DNA from: Burhinus oedicnemus
Lineage: Eukaryota > Chordata > Aves > Charadriiformes > Burhinidae
Reading direction: 5' to 3'
Assembly: GCA_008921705.1 (NCBI GenBank)
Contig: VFFE01007836.1
Coordinates: 3,182,360 to 3,246,359, forward strand
DNA length: 64,000 bases
The notes under the pieces are model-generated. The model had not been told where the DNA came from and searched no databases. It saw only the letters and a program-made list of their open reading frames with translations. The position numbers were made by a program, and so were the translations under genes. Position 1 is the first letter of the stretch. Each line of letters opens with the position of its first letter. Shown one piece after another: positions 1 through 13,000 of this stretch.

Positions 1-2565
1 TTTGCTTTGTGTTTTGTGTTTTTGTTTTGTATTTAACATCAAGGAGAAACGTCACAGTAGTAAAAAACTGTCCCACATAGACATTTTTTCCACTTTTGCT
101 TGCCAGGTAAACACAGCAGTGATTTGGTGTTCTAGCTAACAGGAGGTAAATAGGGAAATAGGGAAATAAGGAGGCATTTCAGCAACCAGGTCACTGCTAT
201 CTCTTAAAAGTAATGACTAAAATATTTAAAAAAAAAAAAACAAAACAAAACACAAAAAAGCTTTTGCATAAACTCCTGGAACAATAGATTGCTATTTCCT
301 TACCCGTTCTGGTGGGGGGTGGAGTTGCTGAGATGGAGCTGATTACCCCAGCTGCAGGGCAGCGTGGCATTGGACAAATAACGGAGCACAGGCTGTGCTT
401 TCCAAGGAGAGCCTTTGGATTGTTTGGAGTCCACCAGGAAGTCAACTCTGCCCTGGTTTCCGATGCAATTCAATAGGCTATTTTCCAGAGATGTCTGGAG
501 CCAGAATAAAACTCGTCTGATAGGACCGTCGAGAATATTCCCATGATTATAAAACCACAGAGGGACAACTTGTTTTGGGAGGTGCACTGACAACTAATGA
601 CAAAACAGTGCTTGCATTATCAAACAGATATTGTGTTCTTGAATAAAGGACTGATAATGCCTGGGCACACAGGGCTGCTTTCTGCTCACAGCTATAAACA
701 GACTGCTCCTACTGACTTCAAATAGCTGCATGTAACTCGGAGGAGAAACTCAAAGTTTTTCCTCCGAGGTGTACTTTATTTATTATTAATCCTCTCTGGG
801 CCCTTCACATTTCAAAACTCAGTTCTGCAATGCATTCACTCCTTTGAGCTGGGCTGTAGCCTCATGCACCTCTGAGAAGGGTATGAAGGGTATGAAAAGC
901 TTTGACTTCTGAACTCTTATCTGATCTAGTTACAGGAGAGAGGACGGTACTTGTCCTTCTGGCACCAGGCTTCCCCTTCCCACATACTTCCCTGTAACGG
1001 TGCAAGAAGCTAGCGAGGCACCAGTGCTCTCCACCCTGCCCCTTCTCACAAATGCCTTTGTCACACAGGGTGGTCACAGCCTCCCCTCTCACTTGCTGCC
1101 CAGCCCTGGAAATTCGTACTGACCTATGAATATCTGGGATACTCATGACCAAGCTTTTCTTCCTTCCCCCGGTGTTTATTTCTTTGGTCTGTAATGCTTC
1201 CTGCCAGCTACGTGTTATTGCAGTCAAAAAGGCCTTTCCGATAGGAATACCTAGCCCTTGCTGGGAGTGAACTTTTACTACAGTCATGGAGGCACCTGGA
1301 TGTGAACAGATCCATCTGACTCAAGTGTAGCAGTCTCAGTCCCTATTACTTTGTTGACGTACGTAGTTCCACTAACTACTGCTCATTAAGCACTCCTTTG
1401 GACCGAGGCTAGCAGAATGAGTCCAAGTACGTAACTCCTTTTCCTTGTAGGAGTAGTAATGTATCCTGAAATCCTACTCCTTCCCTCTTTGGGCACAAAG
1501 GAATTTAACCACTGCAGAAATATCTTGATTCTTCTGTACACAATGCCTGAGAGAGGGACAAGGATACAGGAAAAATTACACACATTTAATCCTGAGAATG
1601 GTATTCCATGGTATTTTGCAATGATGCCCAATAGAATGAATGGGGATATTCAGCTCGTCTGGTTATTTTGGAGGCAGACTTCTTTGCAGTGGGATGGACC
1701 AGGATTACTTAGGTAACTGGAATATGAATTAATGTCCATGAAATAACTTGAGGAACTATTGGCAACAAATAAAAATATTCTAAATTTCAAATCTTCTGAA
1801 GGACATATGCTCAACTCCCACGCTGAATAGTGGTTATGGAAAGAAAACAAGGATCTGAGGCACTCATGTCCTTTATTGTGCATGTTGCTGAACACAGGGC
1901 AAATTAAAAATCCTGCCCCAGCTAAAGCAAATGACGCAATTGTGATAGACTTGCTGGACATGATAATGCACTCGCCATTTAACATGTCCTCATCTTCTAT
2001 CCTTTTTTACGAAATCACTTTGCAGCAAAATGTTAGACTGTTTCACGCTGTCAGTTTTTAATTGGGAGAATTTGATCAGCACTAGTATTAGTTCCAAGAA
2101 CTGTTGATAGGATTTTAAAAACTCATCTGTTGCTTCTGCCAAGTACTTTTTACAGGAGGGAGAGAGAACCCACTTCTGCTCTCACTGAAAGCAGTGGAAA
2201 TCAGAGCAGTTCTGAAATCAACTTATTGTCTGTTGCAAAGATGATCAGCAGCAGAGCAAGAGTGGCTTTCAAAAAGACTGCTGGCATATGGCAACACAAA
2301 GCAAGATGCACATTGTGACGCTCCTAAAGAGAAAGAGGCGAGACATTCAATGGTTGCATTACGGATCTCACAGCTGGACCGCTAAGGCAGGAAACATAAG
2401 CAAGCTATCATGTCACTCTTACAGGGGTGGCAAAAAGATGCTTCTCCCCCTGCATAGAGAAGCTGAGATACTGTGCAGTATTTTTTCTAATCCATGCACA
2501 TCATATATGGTATTTGTGAGCTTCAGCTTAAAAAAAATAAACCCACAAAAATGCAGTGTGCTGCA

Positions 2566-2585
2566 GTGTGTGTGTGTGTGTGTGT
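2566..2585. repeat. (GT)10 microsatellite
   Basis: Ten uninterrupted GT units, followed by a TTTGTGTTTGG tail. Confidence 0.95.
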
Positions 2586-5330
2586 TTGTGTTTGGATTAC
2601 AAAAGAATATTAGATGCGTATTTTCTGCCAGCACACAACCTTGCTGCTGTGCAGCTTGACTGACCTCAGAGTATTTAAAGGGCAAAAATAAAAAGGTTGC
2701 TTAAGGGTTTAAAGATTAATAAGCATGGCAAAATCTTCCATAAGTAGGCAACAGTTTCAGGCCTTGGTGCTCACACGTCTTTTCTGATTCTTTCCTATAA
2801 TCTTATTTCATTGCAGATGGGTGTGGGGTGGAACAACAACGTATGATGTCAGGACAGAGATTATCAGTAGAAATTAGTCAAACTTTCAGTGTTCCCACAA
2901 AGTAACCATTTCCATGCTCCAACAGAAGAGTCCTTTGGAGTTATTCCCATGGCACAATGATGAGCAATCCCAGCTGCACTGTTCTGCGTGATGGGGATAT
3001 ACAAACTCTAGCAGAGAAATACCACTACCTTTTTTTCAGGAGGTTTCAGGGTAAGCAGTGTGTTCTGAGTAATATTTCTCACTAATGCAGTTGGATCATG
3101 TGTTATTTGAGAGCAGGATGGACTCCTCTTTCCCTCTCTCAGTTGTATGTATGGGCACACATAGACACATAAGCACACAGACGCACTTCTGTCTCTCACA
3201 CTTGCTGACCTGTCATGTACTCTACAATTAAAATGCTTCACTCCTAAATTACCGGGTGTCACTTCGGCAATCTTGCAGTATCTCTCTGTTTTCATTCAGA
3301 AGAGCAGTAACGCCTGAGAACTGTCAAAAACAAACTAGATGGCATTTATGACTTTCTGATTTGAATGAGGGAACTCTTTGATAAAATTCAGATGTGATTT
3401 TGATCTTTCCTTCATGAAAATACAAAATTTGTAAGATGGAAACATTATTTTAAACATTGCCTCAAACCATCCCTCTTGGCATATCTTTCAGAGTTTTATA
3501 TTTAAGAGGTTCGTTTTTATTAAACAAATACAAAAAGCCACATTGAAAAGGCATAATACTAGTACTCAGTTTGTGTCTCTGAGTGCCAAAATTAAATCTG
3601 TTCAGGATTTAACACACACCCGCCTACAAAGATATCAGTCCGTTTGAACTCAATCTATAGTCATTGTGCAGAGCTAATGCATATGGAAGAAATGGCTGTG
3701 CTTCTCCGTATCTAAAATGGTACAATACACAAAAGCTTAGTAGCTTTTATGTTGGTCAATATTTTGAAATATTCAGTTGCTCATCAAAAATGTCACAGAA
3801 ATCATGTCCTCAAGTGATCTAAGTCTTTACAGTCAGTTGAAGCCAAGATACTGAATGGGAGGCATAATTTCAGGATCTGACCAGAGTCAGGTGTATGTTC
3901 ATGTTGGAAATGCGCACACTACTCTTAAAAAGAGATAAGAGTGAAAATATGGCTTGAAGATTAAATGAAAAGCAATGGTGTTAATTTCTCTCAGACTGAC
4001 CTTAAAGGTCTGTCAGAAGGATTCATAAAGTCTCCTAATGCAGGGAATGGTTGCACAGGGAGACAAGGAGAAGGAAATTCAAGACAATGTGGAAGGGTGA
4101 ATGAGATAAACATGATCTAAAAGAAAGCCGAACAATGTTTTTAAGTGCTTTTATAGTTTTGCAGAATACACTTTTTCAGAATTCTTCCTGTGGATTAATA
4201 AATTTGCTACGTTGATGCAACTGGGTCTGTTGTACTAAAATGATACTGCCTTGGTAAAAGTAATTTTTTTTTATCAAGGTGATTAAGCCAAATTCTGACG
4301 TAATCCATTCAGAACTATACGGGATGGGACAGAGAACTGCATTTAGGCCTTTGAGTGTATCTTATGACAGGTTGTGCAATGTATGCGGCATAGCCACTGC
4401 AACACCCTTGCAGAGGGGAAAAGAGCCCCGATTTCACAAGGAAGGTAGGGATAAAAGTTCAGTTTTCTGCAGAAGAAGGTGTGAAAACAAATCTTTTGTG
4501 GGAATGGCGTCCAGGAGGAGGTCGGGTAGGGAGTGGGGCTGCAGACACAGGTGGGATGTTCTACAGTCAGTGCCAAATTCCTCACAAGTCCCACGGAGGT
4601 GCAAGGGGATTCCACGGCAACCTGAGCAACTTTTGCAACCTCTTCTGCCAGCCAGTCTGTTTAACACAAGATTGTTTTACATAGCGATTTTTACCAGCTC
4701 CTTTCATACAACTAACACACCTATTAGATTAGGTTCAAGTTTCACTTGCATCCATACTGTATCCAGATGGCATGGATAAGCTGTCCAAGCCTACACCCTG
4801 TTCTGCACGTTAATTAAGATCCGCAGCAGCTTAACTGAGCATGCTGGTTGCCTGGCTCCTAGTTCCTACCACTTTCTCAGCATCACTATCTAGCCATAAA
4901 GGGGAACAGCTCTATTAAAAGGTACTTTTTCCTAATTGAGGGTGAAGTGTCCCAGCCACAAAGGAAGGATGCTACTGTGCAGACGCTCTGTCTCCAGAGC
5001 TAGATTATTCAGTAGAGCATTGGTCCCAGGATTTTTATTTTTTTAAAACTTTGAAATCCTCCACTTATTCAAGAAGCTCAAAGTATTGGGAAAATGCTTC
5101 ATGTTTCAGCAAATGTACAAGAGGTTCAGGGAACTGGCTACCACATTAAACAGTTACCCTGTGGCCTGCACTGTAAATGAAGAGGAATAACAGCAGTTAT
5201 TGAAACTTGTTCTACTTTGTCACAGAGCTACTGGAGCTGCCTGAGCAGCATTGCTTGCTTTTTGGAAACCCTAGAGGAGAATATGACCTAGGAACAATCG
5301 TACCTTTGTAGCCCAATTGTTCCCATGCTT

Positions 5331-5375
5331 GAAAAAAAGAAAAAAAAAAAAGAAAAAAAAAATGAAAAGGAAAAA
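5331..5375. repeat. A-rich purine tract
   Basis: Long A runs broken only by G and one T. The short frame across it (poly-lysine) is an artefact of the tract. Confidence 0.9.
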
Positions 5376-8357
5376 GTGATCAGGGTAGCAATATTGTACA
5401 ATGTGGCTATGTTTTCAAGTTACTCAGAAAGTCTATATACTGTTACATTGCTTTCAGACACAATAAAAGGTCAGTTATTAATCCTGCAATTACCCAGCCT
5501 TATCACTGCTACCCACACAGGCTGGCTATGGCTGGACTTCTAGATGATATTGTTTTCATTACGGTGACCAAAGTGAAATTTAATTAGAGATCTATCTCTC
5601 AAATGGACAAGTGAAAAACATAAGGATTAAGAAATTAACCCTAATACTTAATTACATTAAGATATTTTGCCATTCTGGATGGGGGATTTTTGGTAGTCTG
5701 TCAATTCACTCTTTAGTGGCTGCAAAGAATGACTTGGGGGAGGGGGGAAATGCTGTTCATGACATTAAAAAGCATATCCTTCCTGTCAGCTCTGAGCATG
5801 GAACAGGAATATCTAATCAAAAGGGTTTGCTCTGGATCATATCAGTTCCTGACCGCAAGCTCTAAATCCACATTATAGGAGCAAGGCAAAATGATCTACA
5901 GGTAACAGAAATGGAAAAAATGAATTGATAGGGAGATCAGACTGTGACTAAATGGAAGCAGGGAGGCTGAAAGGCAGCATTTTAATAAGGAAGGTTTTTG
6001 TACAGTTTTCAGGTACAATTGGGCAGCCTTGTATAAAACAAAATTTCATCCTGGAGACCATTTAAATTTCATTGATAAGAATGCACTTCATTGCTTCATT
6101 TAGAAACTTCCACTGTGGCTTTTTTTCCCCATTTGTATAAAAATAAGAACCATCTGTAGGAAAAAAGAAAAAAAACCCACAACTTGTTTGTGTGACTGCT
6201 TTGCTGTTGTTGTTTAGATTTCTAGGAAACAGATGCATGTTTTTCATTTGGGGAAAGCATACATCTGTTCTGCCAAATTCTCTCCAGAAATCCTTAATTT
6301 TCCAGTAAAAGCTTATTCAATTACATTTGAAAATAAGAAACTTTCCTTCCATCATCTGTGTACACACAGACATGTGTTACAAGGAAAAATGGTCATTTTG
6401 ACAGTGAGGAATTGTTTTCTCAGCAAATCCATAAGAGTTTGCAAAATGCTATATAATAATTTAGGTTAGAAGAAGAAAAGAGAAGGTAGCAACAAATTTA
6501 TTTTTGTAATCTATGAAAGGATAGCTGCACAGTTGGAGCTGTTAGAGTCTCACATTGAAGAGAGGCATACAATTTAACAGGGCTGAGACCAGTAAGATTG
6601 TGTAGAAATTCCTGTGTAAGGTTTAATAAAGATGTAACTCCTCTCTACAAATTGCTTGAAATATTCAATGGAATTCTGTAACAGGGATATTATTCTCTCT
6701 TATGTTCTTTGGGGTGGTTTAAATATTTTATAGGGAGGTTATCATTCTCTGTTAAATTTACGGGTCTTCTCTAAAAGGGGAGAAGGGGACGTCATTTTGT
6801 GTGTTCTGAATGTTAGTCTACTTTGGGATCTATTTCAAAAAATTATAGGTATATTTTCCCGTTCCTTCTTGTTTTGAAAAGAAACAAGCACTACAACATA
6901 ACTTGTAATAGCATGTGACTCGTGTTCATATGTGCCCATTTCAGGGTTCGGATTAAAGTATCTTCCATTCGGGTATCTTCCTTTGGCTAGGGGATTTTTA
7001 TCTTCGGTTTAGAAACAGAAAATGAAAAAAATATATAGTCAGTAGTCAAATCTTAGAGCAGAAGGAATCTAAGAGTACATCAAGAAGAGTAAACCTATTA
7101 ACTTGTTCCCCTTCAGGGAGAAGATCCTACCGTAGTGATGCATTTTGGAAATAAATTCGAAGCAGGTGGACAGAGCAGCAGGAGGGCAGTATCAGGCTAA
7201 TACAGCAGGAGGGCAACACCAGCCAGTTAGAAAAAAAATGGATCGCATGGACTGTAGGGGACTGCATATTAGAATTGCCAAGCTGAATATTTCCTACTGC
7301 ATATCCTAAATAAATTAGACCTGCACAGAAATATGGGCAATGATAGCTCCCCACATGGCACAAATAGCAATGGAAATGAGAGCTGCCCATGTGTGCTCCA
7401 GTAAAGCTCGGAACGTTCAGGTGGGGTGTCACTTCAGTCCCATTTAAACCTGTCGCTGTGAGCTGGGCCTGTGGATAGATGTAAATGTCCCCGTCGGTAT
7501 TTTTTAATGATATTGCTGGTATTGTCTACACAGCAGTGAGTTTCTTTCACTGCGACAAGTACAGCTCCCTCTGCTTTATATTCCTCTCTAAAGTCAGTAC
7601 CGGTGCCGTTTGGTGGTGGTGGTGTGGGACTGGCAGGAGATGAGAGGCCAGCAGGGAGGTCAGGGCTTCCTGAAGGAGCAGCGGGGAGGGCGAGACATCC
7701 CTGTGTAAACTAGAGAGTGGGAGAGCTGTGCTGAGCTCCTGCCACGGCATGTCCAGTCGAGCCACCCTGCAGCCTCCAGACATGCTTACCCAGGTCGCGA
7801 CAGGGACTCTAGGTTTTCCCTTGAGCGGCAGATCCAAGCAGCTGCCTTGAGTTAAAAGTGAGCGCCCAAGTGGCAATGCAGCACTGGAAAACTTTTGCAC
7901 AGTGCCAGCCAAACCACTAACATTTCAGAAAGGGGTAGAAGAGATGGCTTTGTTAGGTCACTCTGCTATGGACTTAAAATACCCTGGCCTCGAGCATACT
8001 ACCTGGGTTACCACCTGGAGCAGGACAGGTCCAGTCACCCTCAACCTTTATCTTGCCAGAATAGACCCCGACTCCCGTGATTTGCCACGCTAGCTAGTAT
8101 GTGGCTGCTTGCATTAAAGTGCATTAGTTTGTTCATTTATCCATGCCTGTGCTGCTCTGCTTCTGGAGGTGTGTGGTGTTGGCTGGTGCTCCTTGGCAGT
8201 AACTCTGCCTGGATGTTGCCCACCTGCTCGTCTGCCCATAGATGCCTGATATTTCGCCTGCTGTCACGCTGGCTGTATCTTTTCTTTCTTCTGCGGCAGC
8301 TGGCCTGGTGGTGGGTTGATTTGTTGCATGCAGTGCTTTTCCTCCCCCGACTGCATA

Positions 8358-8480
8358 CCTTAGGCTACAAATTACACTCTGAATTTTCTATTCCACAAGG
8401 GTGCAAAGCAAAGCCTGTTGAACACAGCAGAAATCTCCTGCTGACTTCAATGGGACACTGAATCGTACCCTAAATCACTG
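8358..8480. repeat. Possible decayed palindromic MITE-like repeat
   Basis: The phrase GCTGACTTCAATGGGAC matches the centre of the palindromic repeats described at 20789 and 25372. The outer parts TTAGGCTACAAATTACAC and, in reverse, TTAGGGTACGATTCAGTG form weak inverted arms. It is much more decayed than the other two. Confidence 0.3.
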
Positions 8481-10032
8481 ATGCTACGGGGTTCACCATA
8501 GAGTTTAGGTCTTTGCTCAAAATACCACATGTCTGGAAAGAGTTTCCAGTGAACTATATTTTCCTAGAAATGTCCCTGTTCCATCATTGAGGTTTCTTAA
8601 CATTTCTGCTTCTAAGCCTCACCTCCTCTTCTTTTAAGTACCACTCTTGAGAACGTGTCTTTAACAATTTCAGCCTGACAAATGTTCCTCCTCATAAAGT
8701 GTCTTGGTCTCTACTTCACTCTGCTGTTTTTCCAGTACAAATGGTTTCCTGCTGCTGAAGAAAGTGGTCTTCCAAGGAAGACATCTTTACTTTAGTCTCC
8801 TGGGAATGGATCTGAATTTTTGAAAGAGCAAACTTCTCTGTTGGACCTTTTAAAAGAGTCACTGGAGTTTCCATATATCTCTGGTGCTCCTCTCTGTCCT
8901 CCTATAGATTCCAGAAATCGGTGAGGCATTCAGCATTTTTCACTCTCTTCTCTTTATTTCACTGCTTCACAGAGGAGCTTGAGGTATTGGGAGAGTCTGC
9001 CCACAACTGAGTCCCCAGTGGGCAGAGGTCCCTTAACAGTATTTCTTAAATAATTACAGGGTTCTGTTACACAGTCTGGTACCATGTGTGCCTTTGTAGT
9101 GGCCTTCTTGTGAAATTCTTTCCACTTTAATTAGTGGAGTGTCAACATTTTTCTTCTAACCGTGGCTTTAGAAGAGGTTTAACACTAAGCTATAAAACAT
9201 TATCTGAAAATTGACAGGTGTTTTAGTCTAGAACCATGTTTCTAAAACTTCAGTGTAATGAGTTTGCTGTGATTAGATTAGAGGACAGCAATAGAGGCAT
9301 CATACAGATTTAAGTATTTGTTTTCTATTTCAATAAAGAAAAGAATATATGATCAAAGTTAATCCATTGTAACACCAGCCTTGGAGCTTTTGGGATGTGT
9401 CCTGTCAAAGCTGGAGGAGGGCAGAAATAGGATGCCAGGATGGAGCCTCAAGACATGTGTGCTGGGGGCTATCCAGCCAAATAGGTAGAGCAGATTTGTG
9501 ATGCAGATGGCATGCACAGACTCCAGCTCCTCCCACCCTGCAGCACCACAGGCCATGCAGAGAGCAACAACACTTGCAAAATTAAGGTTATTGCATTGCA
9601 CTCTCAATTGTGAGGACATTGCTTCCCAGCAGTCTCCATTTTCAGACCACCTAGGCAATAAAATAACTTGCCTAACTAGAAGAAGGCAAATCTCATTTGC
9701 AAATAATTGTAATGAAGTTTGAGACTTTCAGTTCCTACAAGTAAGAAAATATCTAGCAATTGAACATAACGGAGATGATCTATGCTAAATCAATTTTATG
9801 TTCATAAAATCCATTCATGGACACTCATCATTAACCTTCCAGCAAAAAATGACATGGGCTTTTAGCTTCCACTCCACTATCTGCTTTATTACTTTAGGGG
9901 TACACACCGTGCCTCAAGGTCATGATTTTTAAAGATATTTCAAGGGACTACTTGTCATTCATGAGGTCTGGTTGCCAAAATGTCCCAAATATGTCAATAT
10001 TAGTTTAATTATTATGACACTAAAATAGATGA

Positions 10033-10085
10033 GGTTTGGTTTGGGGTTTTTTTTTGGTTGAGTGGTTGATTTGGGGTTTTTTTTG
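10033..10085. repeat. G/T-rich tract with a repeated TTTGGGG-T8 motif
   Basis: TTTGGGG followed by eight or nine T residues occurs twice about 32 bases apart. Confidence 0.6.
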
Positions 10086-13000
10086 CGCTGCAAGGTTTTG
10101 CTGATGCTATGTTTACTAATTTAAAAGATGTGGTGGCAAATATAGTTTCAGATAACATTGTCAACTGATATCCTCTTTTTAAGATAAGAAGCACATCAAG
10201 AAATGAAATTTCCACAGTCGGGCTATTGTGAAGCTGATCTAGAGAGTAAAGTACCTACAGGATGGATTTACTGTTGCTCACTATCTAACAAACAGGCTTG
10301 CACTTTTCATAATTACGGGAGATTCTGTAGAGTGTGTGACTTCCTTCACAGGTTAAACAGTTTGAATATATTACCTCAGCAGCAAAGGGTCAGCTCTGCC
10401 AGTTTTGTAAAAGACAGTTGTTGGGAACCTTGTGGACGCAAGCTCTAGTTCATCCATGCCAGTCAAGAGAGGTTTGGTGGTACACTCCCAAGACTAGACT
10501 AAGGAAATAGGATGAAAATTAAGGAGTTAAAAACAGAACATACCAAGTTAAAAACAACAAAAAAACCCCAACCAGGTTAAGCTGGACGTATTCCTTTTCA
10601 AAGACCTCCTAAAATGTAATGGGTGATTGAGGGATAGAAAACCAAAGTCCCTTTCTTCAGCCAAAGAAGAAAGACTGAAGAAATCACTTGAAAAATACAC
10701 AAAGGTCAATGTAATAGGAATCAGGTTAAAAATAATTGATATCTGTATGCTAATATGGAAATCAAGCTTTCTGAAACTTCTTTTCTAAAAACAAAACTCC
10801 TCCAAAAATATTAATTCAATACTTTATGAAAAATATGGAATTCTAAAAAGGTAAACAACTTCAAAGGCTGTTTTAACCAGCAGGCTTAGATATTCCCCAT
10901 GTTTTCTAGATATTCCCACTATGACAAGAGAAGAAAACAGAGGTGCAGTACAATCGCTGATGAATGAGAAAGAAAATCAAAAGTAGGGCAAGAAGTCGTA
11001 TACACAATTGATGAAAAATTTACCTGCTTCACCTGACACTTCACTATTGACTTTATATAATGTGGAAAACAATCATAACAGAAATAGTAATATACAGTAT
11101 CAGTAACTGAAAGCAGCACAAATTGAGTGCAAACAACATGAAAAGAGAAAGTCACCAGTCCAGTTAGTCAATAAAGATCGCAATTTTCAAGGAACATGCT
11201 TGAATCACTGTTATTAATCAGGCTCCCAATTTACAACAGATGATATTGTGCCGTCGGTGATTGATAATCCTGTCGAGCGGAATGTTGGTTCTTCCTTGAA
11301 CCATGAAGACACAGTTTGTGTGTGTTTGAGAACTCATAGATTGGTGAGCTCCACAGTTCACCAGCTGCCCAAATTACTTTGTATTGAAAAAAATGCTTTT
11401 ATTTGGGGGATGGGAGGAACACATTCATAATATTTCTCCATTCTTTTCTTTTTTTTTTTCAAGGTATGGAGGTGAGTTTGCAACACATTGAACATAAACG
11501 TAAAAGCTATTAGAAGCAATTGTTCTATAATAAAACATAATGTTGCTAGAGCACAAACATCTGTCACTCATGCAGACATCATCCCGTAAACCCATCTAAC
11601 TAACTCCATTTTCCCTTCTGATTGTATCAGGGTAGCTTGCGGCATGACAGTGATTTGAGTGACAGACGTCCAACCTGGAACAGTGCTATGCATACTTATG
11701 TTTGTTTACAGGGCCTCATCACTCCTGAAAGATGTAAATTTTAAAATTTGTTTTTATTGAGAAAAAGAATGATGAGGAAAAGGTTGTTACCTTGGAATGC
11801 AGAGTCAAAGTTATTGTAGGGCTCTGGTTTTCATAAAAATTTTACCAAGTTTTTAAACTGACTTTTTGATTTTCTAATGAAAAAGGGCATGAATAATTTA
11901 AATGTAGGCTGCATTTTCTATATTAGAACCATACTACACCAATACAACAGAAGAGACAACACTCAAGACATATCTTAACTTAATCCTCCTCCTCCCAGAC
12001 TTATTAGAACCTTCAAAACAGCTATAGAACCTCAGATTTTCCCTATCTTCCCATTAAATTATCGTTAGATTTCTGGAATGCAACCTTAATAAGTTTAATC
12101 AATGCGATTTTAATTTTTTTATGTGTCCTCAGTACCACATTGAAAATTGGCTAGTTATTTAAAACTTCTAGATGCAGAGCACTGGAGACTTTTATATTTC
12201 AAGATATTAAAAACCCTTTCCATGCAAAATGTTTTTTAATTTTTCTGTTATGCATCTATTATAACAAATCAATTCCCAATTCTGACATGCCTGTGAAGAA
12301 TCAGACAGTTTTGTTTGTAGTATGGGTATGACAATCCTAATACTTACACTTTCATTTCAGTCCTTTTTGACCATATCTGTAGTTTCTTTGTAGTGTACCA
12401 GATGTAATGGGTCACATATCCTGTACAAACAAAGCTTTCTGCCCTGAGATTTGCAATGTAGGCGAAATACGGTCCCTCACCAATAAAACCATGCTCTCTC
12501 CTTAATGATACCAATCTGTAAGTTGGCATTTTGCATTATGTGCTTATTTGTCAAGCAGTAAATTGATTTGTTCAAGTGAGAAAGAGAATAACGTGCAACC
12601 TAATAATCTTGAACTACTGTAGTGTATGACAGAAAGGTTTAGGTGCTTATTTTCCAAAGGCCACGCTCTCATTTCAAATCTGTGCTCTTTGACCTGAAAC
12701 AAAAAAGAAGGGGAAAGAAAGGTAATTTTTACCTGATCACTGCTTCCCTATCCCGGGTCCTCTAATCTGGTGTCCATCAGGCAATCTGAACAGTCAGCTG
12801 ACTTCTTTCAAAACTGCATCCATTTTCTCTTTCTTGCTCGTGGCTTTCTGTAGAGGTAGCCTGTGATGACCAGAGAAAGGTAGGTGAAGTGTCAGTGAAT
12901 ATCTTGGGAAGCATCTCTGGATGGATTTTTTACAAGGCAGGAAAGCAAGCTGTGTCGATTAAAGTTACTAGGGAAAAAGTTAACTGAATGATAGCAATGT

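Noticed and set aside
862..1287. 141-codon open frame on the minus strand
   Set aside because: No recognisable motif and no splice or promoter context; judged a chance frame.
4279..4779. 166-codon open frame on the plus strand
   Set aside because: No domain, signal or family likeness; an overlapping minus frame is also open, and the composition is like its flanks. Probably chance.
7547..8461. Moderately GC-rich stretch with 120-codon frames on both strands, considered as an exon or CpG island
   Set aside because: CpG density is modest, the peptides look random and no clean splice pattern was found.
10033..10085. TTTGGGG-rich tract considered as interstitial telomeric DNA
   Set aside because: Vertebrate telomeres use TTAGGG, which is absent; this is a simple G/T tract.
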